A stretch of DNA of 64,000 nt, taken from contig JABLYX010000003.1 in NCBI GenBank assembly GCA_018265615.1, positions 1 to 64,000 of the forward strand, read 5' to 3'. A program made the translations under genes and the position numbers. The notes below the pieces were generated by a model. That model was given only the letters and a program-made list of their open reading frames with translations. It was not told the DNA's origin and did no database searches. Of the stretch, positions 7,021 to 15,063 are shown one piece after another. The DNA is from Lentisphaeria bacterium (GTDB lineage: Bacteria > Verrucomicrobiota > Lentisphaeria > Victivallales > Victivallaceae). Within the stretch, counting starts at the first letter, position 1, and the number at the start of each line of letters is the position of its first letter.

Positions 7021-9894
7021 TCATTCAGGCGTGGGAGCCTGTTTCCCGGGCGCAGGCGCTTCGGCCGCCAGCTTGGCCAGCGCTTTTTCGCACGCGAGCC
7101 CCGCCACGGACTCCTTCAGCGTCCTGCGTTTCCGCTGCGCTTCGAATTCCTGTTTCAGCTCGGGCCATTCGCTGGAGAGCACCGGCGGTTTGCCGCCGTT
7201 CCGCCCCAACGCCTCCTCTGCCGCTTTCGCCGCGTCGGCAAAACGGTCCTGCCGGAGATAGATGAGCACCTTCAGGATATCCCCCTCCGCCGAGGCCGGA
7301 TTCATCGCGACCGTTTCGAGCGCCTGCGGATATTCCCCCGTCTGCATCTGGCCGAATGCGATCCGCAGTGGGAGCAGGCGGTTGTTGCGGTCGATCTCCG
7401 ACAGCTGCCGGTAGTACCAGAGCGCGCTTGTCCAGTCGCCGTTTCCGGCGGCCTCGGCGGCTGCGGTCATCATGAAAGCCGCGAGTTCACGCTGCTCATT
7501 CAGCTGCCTGCCGAGCTTCGGCTCGAGTCCGGCATCCGGACCGGCTCCGAGTGAGCGCGCCTTTTCATAGGCTTCCGCCGCTGCTTTCTCGTCTCCGGCG
7601 GCGAGCTTCAGCCGCGCGAGTTCGAGGTGCGGAGCCGGGGCGGCCGGGTCGAGCTTCGACGCAGCGACGAATCCCGCCTCGGCGGCTTTCATCTGCCCGC
7701 TTCCGGCAAATGCCCGTGCGCTCGCCATGCGGAGGCGGTAGTCGCCCGGTTTGGCCGCGAGCGGTTTTTCCAACACGGTAAGTGCATTGCCGTACTTCTT
7801 CTGCCCGATCAGCGCTTCGGCGCGCGCGGCGGCAATTCCGGCATCGGAGGGATTGTGGACTGCGGCCCTGGCAAGCTGCGCTTCCGCCGGGCCATACTCT
7901 TCACGGCGCAGGTGGAACATACCGAGCGCGGCGGCGGCGGAGCCGTTTTCCGGCTCCTTTGCGAGCGCGGCGCGGTAATTCCAGGCCGCAAGATCCCAGG
8001 CTTCATCCGCTTCGGCTTTCCGTCCGGCCGCAATGAGCTCGGAGACGGAGAGATTCGCGGGAACGGCCGCGTTTCCGATCTGCGGCTCCGGCGGAACCGC
8101 AGAGGGTGCGGGAACCGGTTTCTCCGGCCGGTCGGCGAGCTGCTTTTTGAGCGATACATTCTCATCGGCCAGCGCCTGGTTTTTCTTCTGTTCATCGAGG
8201 AGCTGCGCGGAATGCTTTTCAAGTTCCGTGAGCTGCTTCTGTGCGGCGGTGAGTTTCTCCTGCGAAGCCTTGAGCTGCTTCGATGCTTCGCGCAGCGTGG
8301 CGGCTTCCTTCTGAACGGCCTGGAAATTCTTCTGCAGTACGGCGAATTCCGGTTCGAGCTTCGCGAGCTTCGCTTCGGCTGCGCCTGCGGCCTCGAGCTT
8401 TTCCCCGGACTGCGCGAGCGCGGATTTGCTCTTTGCCAACTCGGCGGTTGCGGTCGCAAGTGCTTTCTCCTGAGAGGCTTTTTGCGTTGCCAGGAGCTTC
8501 AGCTCCTTATTCTGGGTCTCGAGCTGTTCCTTCAGCGTCTTGATCTGCCGAGTGAGCTCGGCGCTGGCTTCGTCGCTCTCTTTGAGGCTCTTGGCGACGG
8601 CGGCGTCGCGGTTCTTGAGCTGCGCTTCGAGTTTCGTGCAGCGGTCGCTCCACTCCTTCATATCGGTTTCGAGCTTCACATTGCGCTCGCGCAGGTTCTT
8701 CATCTCGACTTCGGAGAGTTTTGCGGAGGCCTGCTCGAGTTCAAGTGATTTCGTGAGCGCGGCGTACTCCTTCTCCACTTTGAGCCGCAAAGTCTCCACG
8801 CGCTGGAGTGTCTCGCGCACCTGGACGAGCTCAAGCTGGGCGAGACGGTGTTTGTTCTTTGCCTCAAGCGCTTCGGCCTCCGCAGCTTCCGCGGCTTTGC
8901 GGGCCTCCTCCGCCTCTTTTTTGAGCTTCGTGTTTTCGGAGAGGACCTCCGCATTGAGATTGGTATTGCCGCCCTTGACCGCGTCGGCGAGGCGGCGGTT
9001 CACGACCGCGAGCTCCACGGTCAGCGCGGCGGCCTTCTTTTCCGCGGACTTGAGTTTCAGCGTTTCCTGCGCTTCCGCTGCTTCCTGTGCGGCGGCTTTC
9101 TTCACCGATTCATTCTGGAAGCGGCGCAGCTCCTCAAGTTCGCGGCTGAGCCGCAGCACTTCGGCGGTATTCTGCTTCAGGGCCGCTTCGGCAAGGCCCG
9201 TCTTTTTCCCCGCCTCGACCAGCTCCGCATCGAGTTTTGCGGCGCGGGTTTCAGCCAGCTGGAGGCGTTTGGCGAGTTGCTCCGAGGCGAGCTTTTCTTC
9301 AATGAGCCGCTTGGTCAGCTTTTCCGTTTCCGTCCCGGGCTGGGCGGCTTTCTTTTCCAGTTCCGCTTTCTGCTTTTCAAGCAGGGCGCATTTCTCCTGC
9401 AGCACACGCTGTTCCCGGAGGAGCTTCAGCGCATCCACCTCGTTGGTTTTCAGGCGTTTGTTTTCTTTCTGGAGCTCTTCGTTGGCGGCGGTCAGGTCGG
9501 CGATGCGTTTGCGGAAGCTCTCGGCTTCCTGCCGGCGGCTCTCCTGCTCCGCGAAGTCCACGCCCTCCGTTTCCGGTTTCGCCGGGATGGAAACGGGGGA
9601 AGGGTCGACGCCGAGCAGCTTGCGGGCGTTTGCGATTTCGCGCTCACAGTCCGCGATACGGGACTTGATGATGCTCTGATCCCAGTCCGGGCGCATCCGC
9701 TGGATCTCCTGATAGAGCGCGAGGGCCTGCCGGAACGCTTCAAGCGCCTGCGTATGGTCGCCCCGGTCCCGGAACATTTCGCCTTTCTGGTAGACCTCAT
9801 AACCCTGCCGCCAGGTGTCCCACGCGTTTTTCGCGGCTCCGGAAAGGAGTGGGAGGGCGGCCAGCAGAAACAGGAGGGATAAAGCTCGTCTCAT
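7021..9894 (-). CDS. Exported TPR and coiled-coil protein
   Basis: 957 residues. Signal peptide (residues 1-20, LLSGAA), then a TPR-like pair (about 28-100; QALEAFRQALALYQEI). A very long Ala/Glu/Lys/Leu-rich coiled coil spans about 125-600, and after a Pro-rich hinge (EKPVPAPSAVPPEPQ) there is a C-terminal TPR array (about 625-900). The protein is expected to be a periplasmic, elongated scaffold; no enzymatic motif is seen. Its start codon overlaps the hflX stop (ATGA), so the two are translationally coupled. Family members of this build are found in PVC bacteria without assigned function. The hairpin at 6903-6953 may end the transcript. Confidence 0.85.
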   Translation of the reverse strand: MRRALSLLFLLAALPLLSGAAKNAWDTWRQGYEVYQKGEMFRDRGDHTQALEAFRQALALYQEIQRMRPDWDQSIIKSRIADCEREIANARKLLGVDPSPVSIPAKPETEGVDFAEQESRRQEAESFRKRIADLTAANEELQKENKRLKTNEVDALKLLREQRVLQEKCALLEKQKAELEKKAAQPGTETEKLTKRLIEEKLASEQLAKRLQLAETRAAKLDAELVEAGKKTGLAEAALKQNTAEVLRLSRELEELRRFQNESVKKAAAQEAAEAQETLKLKSAEKKAAALTVELAVVNRRLADAVKGGNTNLNAEVLSENTKLKKEAEEARKAAEAAEAEALEAKNKHRLAQLELVQVRETLQRVETLRLKVEKEYAALTKSLELEQASAKLSEVEMKNLRERNVKLETDMKEWSDRCTKLEAQLKNRDAAVAKSLKESDEASAELTRQIKTLKEQLETQNKELKLLATQKASQEKALATATAELAKSKSALAQSGEKLEAAGAAEAKLAKLEPEFAVLQKNFQAVQKEAATLREASKQLKASQEKLTAAQKQLTELEKHSAQLLDEQKKNQALADENVSLKKQLADRPEKPVPAPSAVPPEPQIGNAAVPANLSVSELIAAGRKAEADEAWDLAAWNYRAALAKEPENGSAAAALGMFHLRREEYGPAEAQLARAAVHNPSDAGIAAARAEALIGQKKYGNALTVLEKPLAAKPGDYRLRMASARAFAGSGQMKAAEAGFVAASKLDPAAPAPHLELARLKLAAGDEKAAAEAYEKARSLGAGPDAGLEPKLGRQLNEQRELAAFMMTAAAEAAGNGDWTSALWYYRQLSEIDRNNRLLPLRIAFGQMQTGEYPQALETVAMNPASAEGDILKVLIYLRQDRFADAAKAAEEALGRNGGKPPVLSSEWPELKQEFEAQRKRRTLKESVAGLACEKALAKLAAEAPAPGKQAPTPE

Positions 9895-11180
9895 ATTGCA
9901 TACTCCCGGAATTTGTGGCGATGCACCGGGCCGATGGTGAACACCAGCTCGAGTTCGCCCGTGTCGCTGTAATTTTCTTCATAGACGTGCCCGTTCGCGT
10001 GGGCGAGCGCGGCAAGGTCGTGCCGCTCCGGCGGAAGCTTGACCCGGAGCAGCTGAAACTCTTCGGCGGCGATGGCGCCGAGCCGCTCTCTGAGCGCGCC
10101 GACTCCCTCTCCTGTATGGGTCGAAATATAGAAGGCGCCGGGAAACAGCCCGTGGAGCCGTGCAAGCAGCACGGTTTCCGCATCGCGGTCGATGAGGTCG
10201 AGCTTGTTGAATACGACGATGATTTTCTTCTCCTCGGCGCCGAGCTCCTTGAGGACGGAGAGCGTGGTTTCCCACTGCGCGTCGAGCTGCCCGGAGGAGA
10301 TGTCGAGCACGAGCAGCAGGAAATCCGCGAGAACCGCCTCTTCGAGCGTGGACTTGAACGCCTCGACCAGCGAATGCGGCAGCTTGCGGACGAATCCGAC
10401 CGTGTCGGTCAGCAGCACCTCGAGGCCGTTCTCGAGCGGAACCCGGCGCGTGGTCGGGTCGAGCGTCGCGAAAAGCTGATCCTTGACGAGGATCTCCGCG
10501 CCGGAAAGCTCCTGCAGCAGCGAGGATTTCCCGACGTTCGTGTATCCGACGATCGCGCCGTGCGGAACGAGGTTGCGCTGGCGGGACTTCCGCTGGGTGT
10601 CGCGCTGTTTGCGGACGGTTTTGAGCTCTTCCTCAAGCTGGCGGATGCGCCGCCGCAGCAGCCGGCGGTCGGTTTCGATCTGCGCTTCGCCCTCGCCGCG
10701 CGTGGTGGCTCCGCCGCCGTGCTGGCGGGAGAGGTGGGTCCAGGCGCGCGTCAGGCGCGGAAGGGAGTACTTCGTGCGCGCGAGTTCTACCTGGAGCACG
10801 GCTTCGCGCGTGGAGGCGCGCTCGGCGAAAATATCGAGAATGACCTCTTCCCGGTCGATGACGCAGCTCCGGGTGAGCCGCTCCCAGTTGCGTTGTTGCG
10901 AGGGGGAGAGCGGCGTGTCGAAGATCAGGCAGTCCGCCTCGCACTCCTGCATGAGCTGCGCGATCTCCTGCGCCTTGCCGCTGCCGACGTAATACTGCGG
11001 GGAGGGGGTATGCAAATTCACGACCACGGGGTCGAGCGGGACGATGTCGAGATTGCGGACAAGGTCCGCGAGTTCGTCAAGGTGTTCAGCCACTTCGGCT
11101 TCAGTCTGATCGGAGAAACGGAATCCGATCAGAAGCGCGCGCTCCACTTTTTTACGGGAATCTTCGGCGATATCGATCAT
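9891..11180 (-). CDS. hflX: GTPase HflX, ribosome-associated
   Basis: 429 residues from the ATG at 11180, preceded by AGAAAGAG. A longer reading to 11405 would run antisense through the tRNA-Leu gene and is rejected. The HflX-specific N-terminal domain (LDPVVVNLHTPSPQYYVGSG) is followed by a coiled linker (RRLLRRRIRQLEEELKTVRK) and the G domain: G1 GYTNVGKS, switch region TTRRV, G3 DTVGF, G4 NKLD. HflX binds the 50S subunit and splits stalled or stress-inactivated 70S ribosomes. It is first in an operon with the TPR protein. Confidence 0.95.
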   Translation of the reverse strand: MIDIAEDSRKKVERALLIGFRFSDQTEAEVAEHLDELADLVRNLDIVPLDPVVVNLHTPSPQYYVGSGKAQEIAQLMQECEADCLIFDTPLSPSQQRNWERLTRSCVIDREEVILDIFAERASTREAVLQVELARTKYSLPRLTRAWTHLSRQHGGGATTRGEGEAQIETDRRLLRRRIRQLEEELKTVRKQRDTQRKSRQRNLVPHGAIVGYTNVGKSSLLQELSGAEILVKDQLFATLDPTTRRVPLENGLEVLLTDTVGFVRKLPHSLVEAFKSTLEEAVLADFLLLVLDISSGQLDAQWETTLSVLKELGAEEKKIIVVFNKLDLIDRDAETVLLARLHGLFPGAFYISTHTGEGVGALRERLGAIAAEEFQLLRVKLPPERHDLAALAHANGHVYEENYSDTGELELVFTIGPVHRHKFREYAI

Positions 11181-11296
11181 AAAAGAAAAACTCTTTCTCT
11201 GGCGTAAACTCTTTATCTGTCTGATAACAATACACCTTTCCCCGTGATTTTCCAGAAGGAACGGGGAAAATCTTGTGAAAAAGCGCTCCGGGGCGA

Positions 11297-11325
11297 TTGC
11301 GAAAAGTACGATCCCGGGGTATAGT
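11297..11325 (+). promoter_or_regulatory. Promoter of tRNA-Leu
   Basis: TTGCGA (11297-11302), 17-bp spacer, TATAGT (11320-11325). It is 14 bases upstream of the mature tRNA 5' end, leaving a very short leader. Confidence 0.7.
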
Positions 11326-11339
11326 ACGCACTCGGACAT

Positions 11340-11423
11340 GCGCGAGTGGCGGAATGGCAGACGCCCCGGATTTAGGTTCCGGTGCCGCAAGGCGTGGGGG
11401 TTCAAGTCCCCCCTCGCGCACCA
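11340..11423 (+). tRNA. tRNA-Leu(UAG)
   Basis: 84-nt cloverleaf. The acceptor stem GCGCGAG pairs with CTCGCGC, the anticodon stem CCGGA/TCCGG frames the loop TTTAGGT (anticodon TAG, reads CUN leucine codons), a long variable arm (TGCCGCAAGGCG) marks a class II tRNA, and the T-arm contains GGTTCAAGTCC. The CCA end is encoded. Single gene, not in a tRNA cluster. Confidence 0.97.
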
Positions 11424-11445
11424 TGATTATGAAGGCCGGCCGGTT

Positions 11446-11964
11446 TTACTTCTTTTCAGGTTCCACGATTTCGAGCGGCTGCGTTCCGTCGGTGTACTTG
11501 AGGAACTCCGCGCGCAGCACACGGACGTAGCGCGCGTTCACAGAAACCTCTTCGAGACTGCCGCGGACGCTGCCGTAGTTCATGTCGACGTCCTGCTGGA
11601 TCTGCCGCCAGTTGCTCGAGCCGCTGTCGTAGTCGTAGGCTGTGTTGAAACGCGGTTCCACGCTGCGCGATTCGGATTTCGGCACGACCTGCTGCTCCGT
11701 GATCAGGATCGCGTCCGCTCCCTTGGAGGCGGCTTCGCTTCTGAGTTTGTCGAGCAGCCGGTCGCGGCTCACGTCGCGATAGTCGCCGGAGGCGGTCGCT
11801 TCGCCGAGCACACGGTAGGTCCTGCGGATTTTCGTCGCATCGGTGAAGACCGTGACCTCTTCCGTCACCGGAGGCGCGCTTTCACCCTGGTATTGGAAAT
11901 TGATGCATCCGGCCAGCAGAAGAACCAGCGCGGACAGGAAAAGGCTTCGCTTGAACATGATCAC
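11446..11964 (-). CDS. Small lipoprotein of unknown function
   Basis: 172 residues. Starts MIMFKRSLFLSALVLLLAGC, a lipoprotein signal with lipobox LAGC (Cys20). The body has an alpha/beta pattern (RRTYRVLGEATASGDYRDVSRDRLLDKLRSEA, then KGADAILITEQQVV), reminiscent of small envelope lipoproteins with a YajI/DUF-type domain; I do not assign a family. GGGGGAG lies upstream of the ATG. It is divergent from dapA and convergent with the tRNA gene; no operon partner. Confidence 0.8.
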   Translation of the reverse strand: MIMFKRSLFLSALVLLLAGCINFQYQGESAPPVTEEVTVFTDATKIRRTYRVLGEATASGDYRDVSRDRLLDKLRSEAASKGADAILITEQQVVPKSESRSVEPRFNTAYDYDSGSSNWRQIQQDVDMNYGSVRGSLEEVSVNARYVRVLRAEFLKYTDGTQPLEIVEPEKK

Positions 11965-12035
11965 AACTCCCCCGTTTTTTGCTTCATAAGTTAACCGGTG
12001 AAAACGGATTTTTCAAATCAAATCCCGAAATAAGA

Positions 12036-12064
12036 TTGATTTTACCGGGCCGATGCGTTATTTT
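12036..12064 (+). promoter_or_regulatory. Promoter of dapA
   Basis: TTGATT (12036-12041), 17-bp spacer, TATTTT (12059-12064), ending 77 bases before the dapA start. Confidence 0.6.
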
Positions 12065-12141
12065 AATAAGAAGAGCATATGCGGATTTTCCGCCTGATAT
12101 GGATACATTGGACGTTCAACAATTTTCCGGAGCAACAAAAA

Positions 12142-13014
12142 ATGATGAAATTCGAGGGAGTTTATACCGCGCTGGTGACGCCGTTCCGCAATGGACAGGT
12201 CGATTACGAGGCGCTGAAGAAACTGGTAGAACTCCAGATTGAAGGCAATGTGAGCGGCATTGTTCCGGTCGGCACCACCGGTGAATCTCCGACCCTGAGC
12301 CCGGAAGAGCACCTGAAGGTCATCGAAACGGTCGTGCAGGTTTCCGCCGGCCGTTGTCAGGTGATTGCCGGAACCGGCGCGAATTCCACCCAGGAGGCCG
12401 TTTATCTGACCGCCGAAGCGAAAGAGATCGGCGCGGACGCCTCGCTCCAGGTGACCCCGTATTACAACAAGCCCACGCAGGAGGGGCTTTACCGTCACTT
12501 TTCAACGGTTGCCGACAAGGTAGGGCTGCCTGTGGTCCTCTACAATGTGCCGGGGCGCAGCGGCGTTCCGATTGCCGAATGCACCGTCGCGCGCCTCGCG
12601 AAAAACCCTGTGGTCGGAGCGATCAAGGAGGCGGCGGGCAGCGTCGACCGTGTGTCGGCGATTCTCGACCTCTGCGACATTGTTGTACTCTCCGGCGACG
12701 ACTCGCTGACGATTCCGATGATGTCGGTCGGCGCAAAGGGGATCATCAGCGTCTCTTCGAACCTGATTCCGGGCGAGATGAGCAAGATGGTGAAGGCGGC
12801 GCTCGCGGGCGATTTCGCGAAGGCGTATGAGTATCACCGCAAATATTACCCGTTCTTCCGCGACCAGTTTGTGGAAACGAACCCGATTCCGATCAAGGCA
12901 GCGATGGCGATGGCCGGGCTGATGGCGGAGGAGTACCGTCTGCCGCTCTGCGAGCTCTCTCCGGAGCACAGGGAAAAGCTCGCCGCCACCCTGAAGCGTT
13001 GCGGCATCCTCTGA
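12142..13014 (+). CDS. dapA: 4-hydroxy-tetrahydrodipicolinate synthase
   Basis: 290 residues, the normal family length. Condenses pyruvate with aspartate semialdehyde, the first committed step to diaminopimelate and lysine, in the cytosol. Diagnostic motifs are GTTGESPTL (the Thr pair of the proton relay), YNVPGRSG (active-site Tyr), and AIKEAAGS with the Schiff-base Lys. The start is the ATG at 12142 (or the next codon, 12145), with CCGGAG 9 bases upstream; the longer reading from 12079 lacks support. Single gene with its own promoter and a strong terminator, so monocistronic. Confidence 0.96.
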   Translation: MMKFEGVYTALVTPFRNGQVDYEALKKLVELQIEGNVSGIVPVGTTGESPTLSPEEHLKVIETVVQVSAGRCQVIAGTGANSTQEAVYLTAEAKEIGADASLQVTPYYNKPTQEGLYRHFSTVADKVGLPVVLYNVPGRSGVPIAECTVARLAKNPVVGAIKEAAGSVDRVSAILDLCDIVVLSGDDSLTIPMMSVGAKGIISVSSNLIPGEMSKMVKAALAGDFAKAYEYHRKYYPFFRDQFVETNPIPIKAAMAMAGLMAEEYRLPLCELSPEHREKLAATLKRCGIL

Positions 13015-13031
13015 CGCTCCCGGAAGAGAAG

Positions 13032-13083
13032 CGCGGGAAGAAAAGACTCCTCAAGGGGACTCTCTTCTTCCCGCGTTTTTTTT
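13032..13083 (+). terminator. Rho-independent terminator of dapA
   Basis: A long stem, CGCGGGAAGAAAAGACTCC against GGGGACTCTCTTCTTCCCGCG, with a TCAA loop, followed by eight T residues (13076-13083). Confidence 0.93.
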
Positions 13084-13315
13084 GGTGGGATGCTTCCGCT
13101 GCTCCTGCCGGAAATAATCACCATTCCCCTGTCTGATTTCCCTCTTTCCGCCGGAAAGCAATCGCCGGTGGGAATCGCTTACGATATGCTCACCGGTTCC
13201 TGACAGGCTTCTAACCGGTCGCCCCTTTCGTTTTTACATCTGCTGTGGTATTTTAATGCCGTATGCCGCATGGAACAGGAGAATCTGTTTCTTGTGTTCA
13301 TTTTGTGTTCCGGAT

Positions 13316-13332
13316 AGCACATTTTATGTGCT
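13316..13332. promoter_or_regulatory. Palindrome upstream of the sigma-54 site, candidate activator site
   Basis: AGCACA-N5-TGTGCT, a perfect 6-bp dyad centred about 75 bases upstream of the -12 GC, in the range used by bacterial enhancer-binding proteins. TTGTGTT is also repeated three times in 13290-13355. The remainder of 13084-13315 shows no gene. Confidence 0.45.
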
Positions 13333-13385
13333 GTTTTTGATTTTGTGTTTTTCTGTAACATGCTGGTTATAAATAAAAATAATTC

Positions 13386-13401
13386 TGGCATGACATTTGC
13401 T
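13386..13401 (+). promoter_or_regulatory. Sigma-54 (RpoN) type -24/-12 promoter
   Basis: TGGCATGACATTTGCT matches the consensus TGGCAY-N5-TTGCW exactly, with GG and GC 10 bases apart. Transcription would start near 13412, 34 bases before the acyltransferase start codon. This gene would therefore need RpoN plus an ATP-dependent activator. Confidence 0.72.
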
Positions 13402-13445
13402 GTGATATACGGCAGCGACACAACTCCAAAAGGAAGGAGCTTATT

Positions 13446-14354
13446 ATGATGACATCGATTATGCAGACGCTGCGTTCGGACAAGGTTCAGGGAAATATCG
13501 GGCAATTGCTTCATTTGCCGGTTCGCCGGGAGTCGCCGGTGCTGGCTGAACAGGAGAATTTCCGGCTGAAGCTGGCGGAGAGTCCCGTCGAAGTGGAGGC
13601 GGCGCTGCGGCTGCGGTACCGGGTGTTCAAAGAAGAGCAGGGACGGTTGGCGAACTGCACCGGCGGAATCGACCGCGACCGTTTCGACCGTTACTGCCGC
13701 CATCTGCTCGTAGTCGACAAGGAGAGTGAAAAGGTGGTCGGGACCTACCGGGTTCTCTCCGGGAGCGGGGCCGCCGCGGCGGGAAGCTTCTATTCGGAAG
13801 AGGAGTTCTCCATTGCGGGACTCCACGGATTGCGCCATGAGGTGTGCGAGGTCGGGCGCTCCTGCGTTGCGCCGGAGTTCCGCAGCGGAGCGGTCGTCGG
13901 ACTGCTCTGGAGCGGGTTGGCCGCGCTGCGCCGCCGCCCGAAGCCGTCGCGTTCGCTCATTGTGCGTTATGCGCGTCGCCGCCGCCGGAATCCGGAACCG
14001 GCATTTCATTACCTCTTCGGCTGCGTGAGCCTCGAAGCGACCGATCAGGCGGCCGCACTGGCGCTGTACGAGTATTTCAGGCGCAACGGACAGGTCAGCG
14101 ATAAACTGCATGCGAAGCCGCGGCCGGGATTTATGCTCGATGCGGTTCCGCAGGCGGAAGTCAACCGTTATCTGGAGGAGCATGCGGCGGGGATGATCCG
14201 GACGCTGCCGCCGCTTTTCAAAGGATATATCAAGCTCGGCGCGAAGGTATGCGGAGCCCCGGCGTACGACCGGGAGTTCGGGACGATCGACTTCCTGATC
14301 CTGCTCGACATGCGCGAGATGCCGGAGCGCTACGCGAAGCACTTCGCGAAGTGA
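13446..14354 (+). CDS. OlsB/FeeM-like N-acyltransferase (GNAT fold)
   Basis: 302 residues. Residues of about 40-250 match the hemolysin/OlsB type of GNAT acyltransferases: RLRYRVFKEEQG, LVVDKESEKVVGTYRVL, and the hallmark EVGRSCVAPEFRSG. Related enzymes N-acylate ornithine or other amino acids from acyl-ACP, the first step to phosphate-free aminolipids. No transmembrane helix and no O-acyltransferase partner (PlsC/OlsA) is adjacent. Strong ribosome site AAGGAAGGAG 7 bases before ATGATG. Expression appears to be under the sigma-54 promoter at 13386. The amino acid acceptor is unknown. Confidence 0.8.
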   Translation: MMTSIMQTLRSDKVQGNIGQLLHLPVRRESPVLAEQENFRLKLAESPVEVEAALRLRYRVFKEEQGRLANCTGGIDRDRFDRYCRHLLVVDKESEKVVGTYRVLSGSGAAAAGSFYSEEEFSIAGLHGLRHEVCEVGRSCVAPEFRSGAVVGLLWSGLAALRRRPKPSRSLIVRYARRRRRNPEPAFHYLFGCVSLEATDQAAALALYEYFRRNGQVSDKLHAKPRPGFMLDAVPQAEVNRYLEEHAAGMIRTLPPLFKGYIKLGAKVCGAPAYDREFGTIDFLILLDMREMPERYAKHFAK

Positions 14355-14442
14355 AAGTGAAGAATACCGCGGCATATCGCGGAGCTGCGGGACTCCGGGC
14401 GTCCGGGTTGCGGATTTACCGTGAAAAATCCGGTTCCCGGGA

Positions 14443-14470
14443 TTGAAAATTCGCCATTCTCTGCTATATT
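14443..14470 (+). promoter_or_regulatory. Promoter of the small membrane protein gene
   Basis: TTGAAA (14443-14448), 16-bp spacer, TATATT (14465-14470), about 35 bases before the GTG start. Confidence 0.55.
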
Positions 14471-14504
14471 AGGTGCAATTTAATTTCGGAGTATCGGTTC
14501 TGCG

Positions 14505-14918
14505 GTGAAAAAACACGTCATAACTTCGCTTGTTCTGCTCTTCGCCCTGCTCGGCATCAGTGCCGCGGCCATTGTCTGCATGGAGAAGGATACCGCGGCT
14601 CCCCGGTGGCACCTGAAGGGTGCCGTGGAGACGGCGCCGGACAGCGAGGTTTCGCAGTGCCCCGTCCAGACTCCGCTGGATGATGCGTTTTTCCTGCGCA
14701 GCGGCGGCTCCCAGTCGGTTCTGCTGCTTGCGCGTCTCGGGGAAACGGCGCGCCCGCTCTCCGCGCGGCTCGTGCTGTCCTGCTTTGAAATCGCGCGGAT
14801 CCTCGCGCTTTACTCTCCGGCGGAGCGGGAGTTTCTTCCCGTGCCGGATTCCCATCCTCAGGTATTGGTCTGGCTTGCTTCATGCCTTGAAGTCAGGGCC
14901 GGCCCCGCCGCAGCTTAA
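14505..14918 (+). CDS. Small membrane-anchored or secreted hypothetical protein
   Basis: 137 residues from GTG. One N-terminal hydrophobic segment (MKKHVITSLVLLFALLGISA) acts as a signal or anchor, followed by a soluble domain of about 110 residues with four cysteines but no recognisable motif. The upstream promoter and low-complexity-free composition favour a real gene; the ribosome site (CGGAG) is rather distant. Its position just before the oad operon with 145 bases between does not prove co-transcription. Function unknown. Confidence 0.55.
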   Translation: MKKHVITSLVLLFALLGISAAAIVCMEKDTAAPRWHLKGAVETAPDSEVSQCPVQTPLDDAFFLRSGGSQSVLLLARLGETARPLSARLVLSCFEIARILALYSPAEREFLPVPDSHPQVLVWLASCLEVRAGPAAA

Positions 14919-15063
14919 GCTTTTCGTCGCTTGAGTGTTCCGGCGGTATGTGACCTCATACCCCCAGACTGTGTGTATCCTCGTACCCGGTTGTACCGGT
15001 GTGCTCACGCGATGCAGTATTTTTTGTTCCCCCATATTCATTCATCAAGTGAGCAGAGAAGGT

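Noticed and set aside
11181..11405. N-terminal extension of HflX
   Set aside because: It would run antisense through the tRNA-Leu gene and its promoter and adds residues absent from the family.
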